A stretch of DNA of 64,000 bases from Grammothele lineata (GCA_002150815.3 NDFF03000329.1:1-64000), one strand, 5' to 3'. Counted from the stretch's first letter, positions 33,674 through 45,481 are shown. A program made the numbers and translations. Notes: a model not told the origin generated them from the sequence alone.

Positions 33674-33790
33674 TACTTAGCTACTTACACTCCTTAAAGC
33701 ACTCCTTAAGCGTTGTTAGGTATTGTTAGGCAGGGTCAAGTAGGGCAGGCAGTTTAAGGGGCCCTAAGTACGATTAAGCATGCAAAGTAC
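33674..33790. repeat. left subterminal TTAAG/CTTAG repeats
   Basis: Repeated CTTA(A/G) and TTAAG/TTAGG words (CTTAGCTACTTACACTCC, CCTTAAAGCACTCC, CCTTAAGC, GTTTAAGG, ATTAAGC). Such arrays usually bind the transposase; that role is inferred. Confidence 0.55.
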
Positions 33791-33828
33791 TGAAGTACTA
33801 GTAACGGTGTTTACTGTGCTGCTGGCAA

Positions 33829-36800
33829 CTAGAGTACTATTTCGTGCATATGGTAGTCGATGTATTGATTAACATAGTAAGCTTTAAATGCATCGAGAGT
33901 GTCAGAGAAATGGAAACCAAGAGGGATAGGAGTATTACCACAAACTGGAAAGAGATGGCAAGCACGTACAATCGAATCTACATGCACAATCCCCATGATC
34001 CGCTCGCCGTCTACCATCTCGGGTCGTACAACCCACATCCCAGTAACGGGATCAGGCGCATCACCATCTGTCGAGAACCACTCAACGAGGGCACAGGAAT
34101 GTTTAATGTCCTCGTACGTGAACGAAACGAAGAGGACAATGCGCGCAACAAGCATGCCACGCATTCCGGGTGCATGAGGATCTACACTAATAAGAACTGT
34201 ATCGTATCGAGGAAATTGTCCATACCAAGAAGGGTTGCAGCGGATGACCTCTGAATGCATGCCAGCGGGCCCGGAGATCTCGCTGGGTGCATAGAAGGTC
34301 GACGTCGCACTGAGGTAAACCCCAATGCGCTCGCGGCGAGGTATTTGCGGGCATTGATCTAGCGGGATCTCGTCTCCGGGCCCAAGATCGGGGTGTAGTT
34401 GGTCGTGTAGATACCTGCGCACGTATTCGTGTAAACGCGGTACTTCGATGAGGACTGCAAGCTCGTGCAGCCTCACCTTCCGAGCTAGCAAGGTTCCGTA
34501 GTCAGCAACAAGCACACATCTAGTAGAGAATTGACTCACTAGCTCTCCGAGCGAGCTCGACAGATGCTTCCGCTCGGTCCCTGTTCGCACTGGCGGCATC
34601 AAGCTCGTCTCGAAAGCGCTCGTCGAGCGCGGCTTGCGTTTTCGCGAAATCGACGTCTTCGCCCAGAGAGAGAAGCGTGTGCGTATAGACGTCGTCTTGA
34701 AGCATGCCGCGACGTCCGAACTCCGCGCGCGCAGCTGCTAGCTTGATCTTTCGAGTGTTGGTTTGGAGCATCTGGCCGATCGGGTTGTTGCGGTTGGAAC
34801 GTCGCCATGGCTCCTTGACAGCTCGAATATGTTTTGATTCGGTTATCGAGGAACAGAGGCCGTTCGGAGAGCCAAAGAGGCGAATGGAGTTGACGTAGTG
34901 TACAAGCGCATGCTGCCGGGGGAGGGAGAACCCGTCCGGACGCACTCCAGTCTCGACGAAGATGGGCCTGAGGGCGTGAAAGCGCTCTAACGCGTCTTGC
35001 ATCGACCGGAGAGTGCTCGTATTGTGGGTTGAACGTCGCGCAAGGTACGCGAAATCGAGGAACGCCGAGATGCACCTGACCATGTCATCGGGAACATATC
35101 CTGTGATCGCACCTAGGAAGATCTATGAATAGAATGTGAGGGCTAACCCAAGACAGTATCCAACGGCGTGTACGTACCTTCATTAATGCCTTCGAATCGT
35201 TTCCTGTCCATTGCTGGAAGTTTCGACCTTCAGGGAATCGCCGGAGGCCCGGATAAGCTGGGGCTGCAGCTAGTCTGACATGAAGCGGTGGGTCATCAGC
35301 TTCGATTCCATGAATAGAAGCTGGTACTCACCGCCGGTCAATATCGTCGATAATCCTATTTGCTTCGCGTTCAGATGGAGCCGTTATGCGTATATAGTCT
35401 TCTACCCATGCCACGAGGTGATCCTTGAACGTTCCTTTTATCAGCTGATGCAACAGGTCCGGCGTTAGGAGCTCGTGGATGTCGGCGCGCGGGAATGCAT
35501 GAGTGAATGGCTGTGGCACGTGGGTGAGCAAGCAACTCGACTAGGACGGATTCCGAGAACCTACGACGACGTCACCAACGACACCAAATACATCCCAAAG
35601 AACCTTCCCTGGGAATGTCTCCAGGAGACATTCCGTGTGTTCCCGAAAGCGTGCACGCCCCTCTGTTTCCAGCTGATCAGGGAAGGCTCGGCACCTGGGG
35701 AAACAAGGTCAGCGCAGCACCGCATATAGTGAGTAGCATGAGAACTAGTCCCCGGCCACAGGACTTACTTTGGGCACCATCCCGAAACAATTCCAGCGAG
35801 ATAGACTTGTTCAGGGTAGTCGGCAATGAAGGGACCTAGTTGAAATATTGCGCGTCGATAATGTCCGTCAGGACAGCGAATGACGCGCGGAGTCGTCATC
35901 CACGGTCGGAGGGGACGAAGAATTTGCGTGAGCGCCGCATGATAGAGCTGTTTCTTGAAGATACGGAACTCCTCGGTGTCAGCATGTTCGCGGTCAGCTG
36001 TGGTAACACCGAGAGGTTGAGAGTCAGAACTGGATGCGACATTGACTCGGAACGCGAGTGCTTACTGGATGGTATGGGTAGAAACGCGAGAGGTACGACG
36101 GCCTCGCCGTGAGCGCGGCGCATCTCATTCGTCAGGTTACCTGCTGAGATATACACCGGGTGGAACTCCTGATTTCCAGTCCCCACCGACGTTGTCGTCT
36201 TGTCCGCTCCTAGAACTGCAGTATATAGCATTGCGCCGTGGGTTGATGCGTCCTCTGCAATCTTCGACTGCGAGAGGAATCAAAATAGGGATTACACAAT
36301 GAAAATTGAATGTACTCACAGCTTGTTTGTATGCGAAGCGACCAGACATGAGGCTCGAAAATTCACGGTTGTTCTGACCGACATACTTCTCGTAGGGAAC
36401 ATACTCCCATTTTCCATCGAACTCCGGACAGTCGGCCATGTCTTCTAGGACCTCCAGAGCATTCCGAGTATGAACGACGTACTTCTCGTGCTTCCATGGG
36501 GCATCAGGATCGCGGGGGCCTGTGTACGAAATGGTGAATGTTTTCCAGGCTGCCTCCCCATACGGTATCGCGTCGATAGTCTCATAGAGATCCTTTGGAC
36601 TTTCGAAAAATGCGCCATCCGTCCCATCCCCATCGTCACGAAGTGCACGCTTCGCAGCTTCGATGTCGAGGAGCTTCTGGATGTGCTCTTCAGACGCTTG
36701 CATCTCTTCGAAGAGAAGCTCCGCCCATTCGAATGTTGGACGGTCAGGGAACGGATCCCAGTCTTCGTGATTGTTACGAGGTTGCGGCGGTGCATTGAGG

Positions 36801-37032
36801 TCATTGAGGAATGTGCCGTCTTCGTCGCAAGGGCGCGCTGCGAGTACTGGTATATCAGCAACACACCCAATAATGAGATAACATAGTACTTACCTGTGAG
36901 GTGCGGGTGGTAGCGAAATGTCGGCGGATGTGCTGGCGGCGGCTTCGGGCGGCGGTGGTAGAGTCGGTTGTGTTGTAGAAGGCCTCGAGTAGTGACAAAA
37001 CTTCGTTGACAGAGATTGCAGTAGCGAGCCAT
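33829..37032 (-). CDS. Plavaka transposase
   Basis: Nine exons on the minus strand: 37032-36894, 36846-36320, 36267-36066, 35997-35769, 35694-35565, 35510-35332, 35274-35178, 35122-34540 and 34484-33829, giving 913 aa with every junction in phase. The N terminus has the C2H2 finger typical of Plavaka (YCNLCQRSF..LLQHNRLYH). Further family landmarks in order: DPDAPWKHEKYVV, KYVGQNNREFSSLMSGRFAYKQA, AVLGADKTTTSVGTGNQEFHP, EEFRIFKKQLYHAAL, FIADYPEQVYLAGIVSGWCPK, PFTHAFPRADIHELLTPDLL, HQLIKGTFKDHLVAWVEDY, and the C-terminal FLDFAYLARRS and SITESKHIRAVKEPWRRS segments. It cuts and pastes the element at its inverted repeats. Expected acidic residues lie in the DKT and ADIHELL regions. No frame lesion was found, so it is likely functional. 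Confidence 0.9.
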
Positions 37033-37251
37033 GGTGTATGACAGATAGTAGAATTGGGAGGAGATGGACGCAATACAGAGGCAATTGCTCAGACAGTGGG
37101 AGGAAACAACTAAGTCCGACGACATGAAGACTCAGACAAGCCAGGGGCTCCTCCCTAAGCGAGCGAGCCTAAGCGACGGCCTCCGCGCAACGGATTCCGT
37201 GGGGCTCTTTGGCTTTCTCTGCTCCTTCCTCCTCCCCAGGAAAATCCTCCC

Positions 37252-39883
37252 ATGCCACCTGCGAAGAAGAAGCCTGCACAACGCCCTGTGCGTGCTTCTC
37301 AGCGAACTCCAGCTTCGCCACAGTCAGAGGCTCCTCGCCGGCCCTCGACCCGGTCCTCGACACGCGGGGCCCGCTCGAACGCCCATGCGAAAGATACTCA
37401 AGACCCCAGCAGTGCCCCAGACATGCCGGAGACTCAGGAGGTAGGCGGATGATGCTCACCGGTGGCATAGATTGCGCTGAACTTAGCTTATGCTGATGCT
37501 ATGGCTCAGGCAAGTGACGTGGCGCTCGAACAGCGCCGTGTTACACGTCCGCAGAATGCGACACGTCGTCCCGGGATCGATGTCGGCCTCGACTGGCGCG
37601 AGAAGAAAGAGGAGGCTGAAGCCCGTGCAGAGGAAGCAGCAAAGAAGCGGGCGGCAGCCGAGGAGCGAGCCATGCAGAAAGCGGAGCAGAAGCGCCGGGA
37701 AGTCGAAGGCGTACACAAACTCGCCGTCTTGGAGAAAGTAAGAGAGGAAGAGGATGAGCTGGAAGATGCGTACTTGAGGCGAACCACAACACTCGGCTAT
37801 CGCGAGGAGGAGGACGAGCAACAGCTCGACAATGGCGCGGCTATGGAAGTCGACACCCACGCCGCCAGCGGTAATCACGTCAGCAGCACGCACAATGCCA
37901 ACCATACTGGGAACGGCGAAGCCTCCGGCTCACGAGCTCTCTCTCACAACAGCAACTCTCCTTCCCACTCAAGCGATGAGGACGACGGCGGGCTGGATCC
38001 CACATTGGTGCGTCCTCTGTATCTACTTGTGATCCTCGCCCATGCCGACTGTTCATTTGTCTTGACACGTTCAGAGCGCCTCTCGACAGCGCCGAGAAAG
38101 GTTGCGCGAGCGATATTTGGGTGCAATCTCGGCAGAGAAGCAAGTCTTGAAGAATGCGACGGCAGGTGGCAGAGGGACTAAGCGGAGTGCTGAGGCTCTA
38201 GCAGCTGCGAGGTGCGTTCATGTCCTCTTTCACAGGTTGCTCTCCAACATACCCCTTCACGTTCAGTAAATCAACCAATATCGCCGCCGCAGGGAGTAGC
38301 TCTGCCACCGTCAAGAAGCCACGCCGCTCAGAGGCCGACAGCGCGTTCCGTGACGGATGGCTTGACGACACGGCAGCAGCGGCGTCTCACTCGCCGTCTG
38401 CCGGACCTCTCCCCGCACGCACACCTTTATCGCGAACGGTTTCCCTCAGCCGAGCTCTCACCAACACTCCGACGCGGCCTGCCTCCCAACGCTCAAAGAC
38501 GAACACACCAACCCCGGCATCCGGTCAGCATCCGAAGAAATCTGTGCCTGCATGGGAGGACGCGATCGCACGCGCCTTCGGCAATACACCCAGCACTCCA
38601 GCACCCTCGGCATCGAGTGGGACGACTATCCTGGAGCAAGAGATGGTTGGTGGGCTTCAAGACGGCGACGTGTCCGCGCCCCGTGACATCATGCGTGCTC
38701 GCGGCGTTGGACGGGTTCCCCAGGTACGCACACTACTCGATTGTATCTCTGATCTTGCTAATTCACTTCTCTTGCGGACAGTCTGTAGTTGTAGATGACG
38801 TAGATGACTCTGACGGGGATGTCGCGATCTCGAAGAAAAGACGGCGTACTCAGGACGAGATGGATCCCTCTTTATCCCGATCCATCAAACAACTACCAGA
38901 CTGGGTTCGCGACGAGTTTACGAGCAAGATCCAGCCTGCATTGCGTGCATACTACGGCTCCCAGGAGGATCCGTGGGTCATGGACCCTCTGGATGAGTCC
39001 CAGCCAAAGTTCCTCGTCCTTCTGCAACGTATCGTCGATAATGTCTGTCCTGAGCAGCATCACACTGTCAGCACAAGCGATAATCTGTACAAAATCGTAC
39101 GTTCTATAGCTTCGTTGGTTGTCCATGGAATCTGAGTAATACGGCTATGTAATTGACTAGGCTCGCACGTCCGTGACTAACTATCGCAGATCGTTCATGA
39201 CTCAGGCCCTCAGCTCCGTCAAACGCGCATACAACGCATGGAAGGCGAAGCATCCAAAAGCTTCTGCCGATGAGGTGTCCGCATGGGCGAATGATGCTTT
39301 GGCTGAAGGCGGCGGAAGCCACTGGGAGTTTCCTGTAACGAAGAAGGTAAGTGTGCTTCATATCACGCGGGTATGTCGTCAAATGAACTTCTTGACAGAA
39401 CCCGAAGCCACGGGGCGCGCTCCAGTCGAAACCCATGCTGGAAACTTTCTATGCGCATTTCCGGCAGACGAAAGGCTACGAGAGCGTCTTCCCCAATCTT
39501 GGGTTGCCTTGCGCTGCACTGCAGCTAGCGTGCGCCGCTGTAAGTATCTTCAGCCATCTTCGTATATCATCATCTCGTGCACATGCTAACTTCTTACACT
39601 TGTGTAGGTCGAACTTGCTTTTCGCTGTTATGAGAGCGGTGGTTATGTGCCCCTCAATGATCCTTTCAGCCAAGAAAATGCGGGAGTGCTCACCGACGAA
39701 TGGATGGAAGTTTCGGTTGCGCCGCTCATGAAGGATGAGGCGCAATTCAGGAGCTTGATTACCCGCACTCTCGCAGACGGAGCCAAGCCTGGGAAGAGCT
39801 CGGGCAAGGCGAAATCCGCTGCCCCGCGCCAGCCACGTCGACAGCTGGTCATTGATATCCCAAGCTCCCCTCCTCATCCGTAG
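37252..39883 (+). CDS. Plavaka cargo protein, DUF6532-like
   Basis: Eight exons: 37252-37440, 37510-38007, 38075-38211, 38267-38723, 38782-39096, 39161-39346, 39399-39539 and 39608-39883, giving 732 aa, all in phase. The N terminus is basic (MPPAKKKPAQRPVRAS). A long charged coiled coil follows (about 80-150; EKKEEAEARAEEAAKKRAAA), then Ser/Thr-rich linkers. The C-terminal part (about 440-710) resembles the fungal DUF6532 domain: LPDWVRDEF, ARTSVTNYRRSFM, the PMLETFYAHF stretch, FPNLGLPCAALQLACAAVELAF and FSQENAGVLTDEW. I infer the DUF6532 link from memory of the family pattern. It is divergently transcribed from the transposase across about 220 bp, and so lies inside the transposon as a second gene, perhaps an accessory DNA-binding or regulatory protein. 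Confidence 0.75.
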
Positions 39884-39980
39884 AGCTTCTCGCATGACGG
39901 CTTGCCATGTTTAGATGTATCGTAATACTGCCTAATACATCCCTGCTCACTGGACATCATCCGACGCCCCGCAGGTGTGC

Positions 39981-40162
39981 GCTTAACCCCGAGTGCATCA
40001 CTTAACTTCCTTAGAGCACTTACATGTCTGCTTAAGCTACTTAACAGTCCGTCCGTCTACGACTCTACTTGCGAAAATGACCCTACTTAACAGATCACGC
40101 TTATATGCACTTAAGGACCACTTAAAGAGCTTAAACCAGGGTTTAAGCATGATTAAGCAATT
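39981..40162. repeat. right subterminal CTTAA repeats
   Basis: Many CTTAA/TTAAG words (GCTTAACC, ACTTAACTTCC, GCTTAAGC, ACTTAACAG twice, ACTTAAGG, ACTTAAAG, GCTTAAACC, GATTAAGC), matching the left end in kind but denser. Confidence 0.6.
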
Positions 40163-40163
40163 T

Positions 40164-40178
40164 CACGAGGTACTGATG
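40164..40178 (-). repeat. Plavaka right terminal inverted repeat
   Basis: CACGAGGTACTGATG; its reverse complement matches the left end with one mismatch. Confidence 0.8.
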
Positions 40179-40895
40179 CGGTTCCTACGAAGTCTTGTTG
40201 CGGAAGCAGTGGTCACGGCGGCGGACACGCCGCGGAGGACCCACGGAGGGCTGATCAGATCTATTGGGCATGAGAAGAGCGGCTCCATTAATTGAAGTAG
40301 CTAGCCATGCTCATCAGAATCCGGTCGTGATCGTGGCCGTGGTCGTGGGCGAGATCCAAGATCCCGCACTGCGGGCGTCTGGGCCGATGCCGCCGACTTG
40401 TTGAACGTACGTGCACGACCACTCTGAAGAGAGCACTCGAGACAGCGCAAGTCTAATTACTCTGCGCGCTCTCCAAGTCAATAGATCATGACAAATGGAT
40501 TACAGCTTTTTGACAAAGCCTCCCAGATTAGCTCGGAGTAGGCGATGTCCACGCCAATACTGGACAACTTATGCGCCAGTCGTCGAGCGCACACCCTGTC
40601 ACGATGGAATATATCGCGCCACGCGAGTCAAAACTTGCTATCCTGTACATCGTGCCTGTATGCAGAGACAGGGGGCGTCAGCGCGCCCTCAAACCTAAAA
40701 ATATAGATACAAAGTGCGGAGCAACACGCGCATCCCAGATCCGAGACGAAACGAAAAGAGCGAAAAGAACAACAAACAAGAGAGGAGAAGAGAGGGAGAA
40801 AGGCCAGAAATACACCACGATAATCATCGAGAACACTCCAATATTCAAAGAAGAGAGGATAAGAGCACCGCGCGCGACGTGCCGCAAAGACGCGT
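40179..40895. other. FunK1/ZF-B spacer of module 2, right half
   Basis: Continues the module 2 spacer interrupted at 33654. It is homologous to 43090-43870 (module 3) and 17390-18030 (module 1). No gene seen. Confidence 0.7.
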
Positions 40896-41030
40896 TCAGC
40901 AGGCGTTACCGCTGTACATCTGCGCGAATGTTTTCGCACATGCAGGATATACATCCTGTGAGTGCGCGCGCGCGTCGCATTCAAATTCGGCGTAAACAAA
41001 CATGTAGTCGAATGTGAGAGATGAAGACGC
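40896..41030 (-). pseudogene. ZF-B C-terminal remnant
   Basis: On the minus strand only the tail of ZF-B is left: FDYMFVYAEFECDARAH, then FAQMYSGNAC and a stop. This matches the end of ZF-B copy 3 (FDDMFDYAAFERDARAH and QMYSGNAC), not copy 2, which has a different last 30 residues. Everything upstream is gone and the FunK1 copy 3 downstream region begins almost at once, so a deletion has joined modules 2 and 3 here. Confidence 0.8.
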
Positions 41031-41301
41031 TGCATGTGAGGGGATGCATCTTCTGATAGGCCGCAGGCAGCGCATAGACAAAGAGATCTATGGAATAGCC
41101 GTGGCGCGCAGCCCGAACGCTGTAATGCACATAGTCACTCTATACTGATACGTGGATTATGATACACTGAGCATTAATTACACATGCACGATTGATAGAG
41201 TAAGGACAAGATCGCGGAAACAGAAGGATGAAACACCGAACGACGAAACACAAACCACCACACGCACCGCCGACCAACGGGTCACCAGCCACCACCACCA
41301 C

Positions 41302-42700
41302 CTATGAATTCCCCTCAACATTCCGCTTCAACGACGCTTTGGTCAAGCGGCTGGGCTCAGAGTTGAACAGACGTACCCCGTCCTCCTGCCTAGCGCGCTT
41401 CGACGATGGGCGCAGCAGAAGAGTAGCGCTCCCCGATGCACCCGAATCTGAGCCTGCACGTGGACGCTTGATCGAGCCTGCGCCGGTAAGACGGAAGCTC
41501 CGTGCGAGATTCGACTCATCTGTCACAAAAGGGCGTGTGGTCGCGGAACCTGGGATGGCGAAGGAACCTGGGGGTGAAAGGGAACCTGGTGCTGCGGAAG
41601 ATCCTACGCTGGATGCCCTAGAGAACGTCCCGAACTCGTCGAATGCAACGGCGGGAGGTCCTATCGAATCGGAAACGAGAGAACGGGTGTCCTGGGTCTT
41701 GATGGAGGGTTTGAGAAGCGAGCATTCTACACGGTCGGACTCAGTTGGCCACCCTTCCATGTTGAGGGCGGTCTCGAAGAGCTGCTCCACGGCTTCGTGT
41801 GTGAGAATGATCTTGGCCTTTTCACCGTCCTGGACGAAGAGGAGGTACTGATTCTTGATAAGATCGCGATATTCGTTCATAAGCCAGTTGAGTGGCTTAT
41901 TCGAAGGGTGAATGTAGGCATCCGGCTTCGCGCCAAACACAACACCAGTGCCTTGCAACCAGACGCTTTTACGTCGAGCGGCCTGGTTGTTATCTCCATA
42001 AAGGAAGATTTGAGAGCAGTACTCTTGGCCAAGCTTATGATCCGTGTAGCGAATGATAACCCACAGCAAGACCCAATAAAAGGACTCCAGGTCATGGTGC
42101 GGACGATGATAAAGCTTGGGGCCAAATATCTGCGCCTCTTCCTCCCCGTAAAGAAAAGCGAGAGGGAGGAAGTAGTATGTGTCCTGAAATCGGCAAGGAA
42201 CTGTGATGAGACGAGATACTGCACTGAGGGTACTACACTCACCGTGACTTCCTCCACTAAGGCGTCTTGTTCATCTTTTCTATTCAGCATTCCATTTTTG
42301 CGGTCTTCGTCGGTGGGAGGAGCCTTTGTCACGGACCTGTGATCAAAATCATGGATCAATCCGACGAAGCTACCCTCCTGCCGCTTGTCTACGAGGAGAA
42401 TGTTGCCTAGGCTGATGTCGCGCTGAAGAACGCAGGACTCGAACCAGGCATATCCGTGACCTAAGCAGCAATGAGTTGGACGTGTATCGTGCCTATAAGA
42501 TTTGATGAGAGATGTACCTCGAATGACGTCCCCGAATCCTAGTGTAAGTTCTACGGCAGTCTTGAACTGCGTAATCGGCTGACCGACGGTATCAGTTGCG
42601 AGCTGCATATGGCCACCCTCTCCGCAGGCAAGCTTTAAGGAGCTTCTGAAGTGACTCGGGGGAATGTCTGACGGAGAAGGAGGGCTTGAATATCGCGTTG
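41302..42700 (-). pseudogene. FunK1 kinase, copy 3, N-terminally truncated
   Basis: End of exon 2 (about 42700-42518), exon 3 (42460-42243) and exon 4 (42183-41302), in phase and open. The catalytic loop is QRDISLGN and the DFG-like motif HDFDHRS. It shares with copy 2 the loss of exon 1 and most of exon 2 at the same junction, and much of the rest is nearly identical, so both descend from one already truncated ancestor. The C-terminal tail is shorter than in copies 1 and 2 and ends with SKRARQEDG, a possible nuclear signal. The N-lobe is missing, so kinase activity is not expected. Confidence 0.8.
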
Positions 42701-43879
42701 GGTCACTAAGATGGTGCAAGATGTTGCATACGGCGCCGGCGGAAAGAACTAAATAGAACCTGAACAGAATGTATCAACCTTCATTTCCGAGTATCATGGC
42801 ATGAAAGAGCTCACGATAATGCAGAAAGATGTCACACAACAAGTTGAGAGCTGGTACGGCCCGGCAGTGGATGGTGGTGATGGGCGATTGTGGTCAACTT
42901 CGTAGCAGCGCGAAGGCACGACATATGATTGCCACGCCGCTCTAGGCGCCTGCTATGAAACTCACCGCCGAGTCACCGGTACTGCTGCGGTGACGAACTC
43001 AGAGTACTTTGTTCGGCCAACGTGTGGAGACAGACGCCATTGTCTTCGAGAAGATGGTCCTACTCTGAGTTATCACGTTCCAGAGGTGGTTCTTACTAAG
43101 TTTGGTTTTGGAGGCGGCCACGGCGGCGGTGGCGAGCCGATCAAATCCACCGGCGAGCCTAAGAAGTTCAGGTGCGGCATGGTCCTGGTCGAGGTCGAGG
43201 ACTAGGGACGCGAGATGCACGCCTTCAACTACGCCGATTTGTCAAACGTACGCGACGACTCTGAAGACAGCGTCCGAGACAGCGCAGTTCTCACCACTCT
43301 GCGCGTCCTCCAAGTCAACGACTCGTCACGACTAGAGAACAGATTCTAGTCGAGAACTCTTAGCTGCAGGGCATGCAACATGGCTCGGGATGCGCGGTGT
43401 ACATGCAAGTGCTGGAGTCCTGAACTATGCGCTGGTTGCGAACTACGCGCCTTGACACGATGCAACACATCACACCGCGCGAGCGCGAGCTTGCTGTCTG
43501 TCCTTCACACAGAGGTTTAGAGCAGAGATCGAGGGCGTCAGCGTGCCCTCAAAGCGATCAATTTCGATACAAATCCCAGAGCAACACGCGCATCCGAGAC
43601 CCGAGACGAAAAGAAACAGCGAAGAGCGAAGACAACAACAGTGAAGAGAGGTGAGGTGAGGAGAAAGGGGAAAGCTAGATATACACCACGAGAACAGTCC
43701 GATATGCAAAAATACAAGAGCGCGAGGAAAGCGAAGAGAGTCCGAGAGAGGCGAGGAAGGGGAAGGAGACGAGGGAAGGTGAAGGACGAGCGAGCGCGAG
43801 CGCGACGCCGCGCGGGCATCAAGCGCTCAGAGCGCGGCGCGCGACCTGTCAAGAGCAGAGACCGATCGCGCGCGCACGC
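42701..43879. other. FunK1/ZF-B spacer of module 3
   Basis: Homologous to the module 1 and module 2 spacers. The unoccupied counterpart of the Plavaka target lies near 43080. A purine-rich tract precedes 43880. No gene seen. Confidence 0.7.
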
Positions 43880-45101
43880 TCAGTAGCTGGCGAACCCGTT
43901 GTACGTCCGGTCGAAGGGGACGTACATGCGCTCGAACGCGCTCGCGTTCACGCGGGCGCGCCACAAGGCTTGCTCGTGGGCGAGCGCGTCGCGGTCGAAC
44001 GTGGTGTAGTCGAAGATGTCGTCGAAGGCGAGAGGCGGTGGGGAGGGCGCGGTGGGGAGGGAGGGCAGTGGCGCTGGGTAGGCAAAGTCTTCCGAGAGCG
44101 GCGCGGGGGCGAACGCGTCCGCCGGGAGCTCGAAGGTAGGGAGGTACTGCGACGGGGGCGGTGGGGAGGGGGCGCAGAGGACGGGGGAGGGCTGGCGTTC
44201 GTACGTGTATTGAGCGCAGGGGCTCGCGCACTCGTCCCTGACCACCGGAGTCGACGCGCGCGTCGATGGCGAAGACGCGTCGGAGAATGCAAGCAGCGAG
44301 GGGTCCGAGAGACACAAGGAGTCGGAGGACGACGATGCCGACGTCGAAGCCTCGCGCGCGAAGACGGGGGCCGATTTCGAGGCTGACGCCGTAGGCTCCG
44401 TCTTCTCCCAGGAGAGGGCGTGGACGGCCGAGACGTCGATAGGCCCGCCGGGAGTAGCGGGCATGAAGGAGAGCAGCGCGTCGATGCAGCTGTCGTCGGG
44501 CAGGACCCACATCGTGCTATCGTCCGCAAACCACTTCGCGCCAAGCGCCGCCGCGCGCACTGGGTCCGGCATGATGGGCTCCGAGTCGACGTCGCACTCG
44601 GAGGGATAGGGATTCTTCTTCTTGACCCGCCGCCGCGAGATCGGGAGCTTCTCTCCGTGCACCTTCATCTGGTGCTTATCTACCTGCCTGTGCCATTTGA
44701 ATGTAGCGTAGCAGGACTCGTGGGGGCAGATGAGGTAGTGCTGGTCGAGGCTGTCGTGCCTGTCAGAGAGGTCGCTCGCGACGCGTAAGACGAGATGACC
44801 ACTCACTGTACGGCCCGCCAGTGGACACTCATGTTTCCTTGCTGCGTAAAGGTTTCTGAGCAGTCGCGGTCCGCGCATGCGATGTCACTGCAACGCCAGT
44901 CAGTATGATGGAGCGTACCGGGATGGGGGAATACGTACTGCGGGACCAAGTGCGTCTTGATATGGCGGGTAAGGTCGGTCCTCACGATGTTGCGGCAACC
45001 GAGCACCCTGCATCTCGACTAGAGATGCCGCGTGGAGTCAGAACATGCGTCGTTGTGTGCCGGGTTGTGATACTCACCATCGTCTTGGGAGAGCGAGGCA
45101 T
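43880..45101 (-). CDS. ZF-B zinc-finger protein, copy 2
   Basis: Four exons on the minus strand: 45101-45078, 45018-44939, 44887-44807 and 44759-43880, giving 354 aa. Starts MPRSPKTM. Fingers: CRVLGC..HIKTH; CADRDC with one clear His; and a classical CPHESC-x12-H-x4-H. A conserved block then follows (PDPVRAAALGAKW, STMWVLPDDSCIDALLSFMP, GGPIDVSA), a Ser-rich stretch, a Pro-rich stretch, and an acidic/aromatic tail (AFDDIFDYTTFDRDALAHE..). The plan, fingers first and acidic aromatic tail last, fits a transcription activator; this is inference. It is transcribed toward FunK1 copy 3. Its promoter has a TATAAAT box at 45268-45274 and is shared with copy 3. Confidence 0.86.
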
Positions 45102-45481
45102 GATGGACAAGTGTATGTGAAGTAGAGTAGGCGAGGAGATCTGGGTGGCGTAGTGTGGCTGGGTAGGGGTCGGGACGACGTCCAGAGGGTCGCGGATGGT
45201 GCGGATAGCGTCGGAGTGGCTTCCAAAGGGTTGGGGGGTATGGACAAAACGACATGGGGGGCACCACATTTATAGACAGGGCCCCAGGGGCCAATGGGTT
45301 GATGGATTGCTTTCGCGTAGCGTTGGACGAGGTCGGATTGCTTTTCGCCATGTACGGCAGGTGTTCAAGCAGGACCAAACATTGGCGCGAGGCGCGTTGA
45401 GCCACTCGGGCGCTTGAGTTACTGGATATGGGAACGTCGGGAGGCGCGGCTGCTGTGGGATGTTTGTTGAGTGGCTCATTC
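45102..45481 (-). repeat. duplicated ZF-B promoter, copy 2
   Basis: About 380 bp homologous, in inverted orientation, to 54524-54901. The TATA box lies about 167 bp from the ATG in both. ZF-B copy 1 has lost this segment. Confidence 0.8.
45268..45274 (-). promoter_or_regulatory. TATA box of ZF-B copy 2
   Basis: TATAAAT on the minus strand, at the same distance from the start codon as in ZF-B copy 3 (54729-54735). Confidence 0.55.

Larger units (their letters stand above)
33655..40178. mobile_element. Plavaka-type DNA transposon, complete (6,524 bp)
   Basis: Ends are 15-bp inverted repeats CATCAGTACYTCGTG with one mismatch. The flanks fit a 2-bp CG duplication: the paralogous unoccupied site in module 3 (TTCCAGAGGTGGTTCTTAC, near 43080) aligns with left flank TTCCAGACGCG plus right flank CGGTTCCTAC. 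Subterminal regions carry many CTTAA/TTAAG motifs. Inside are a full transposase gene (minus) and a second gene (plus) transcribed divergently. With both genes open and both ends present, this may be an autonomous, recently active copy. Confidence 0.87.
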
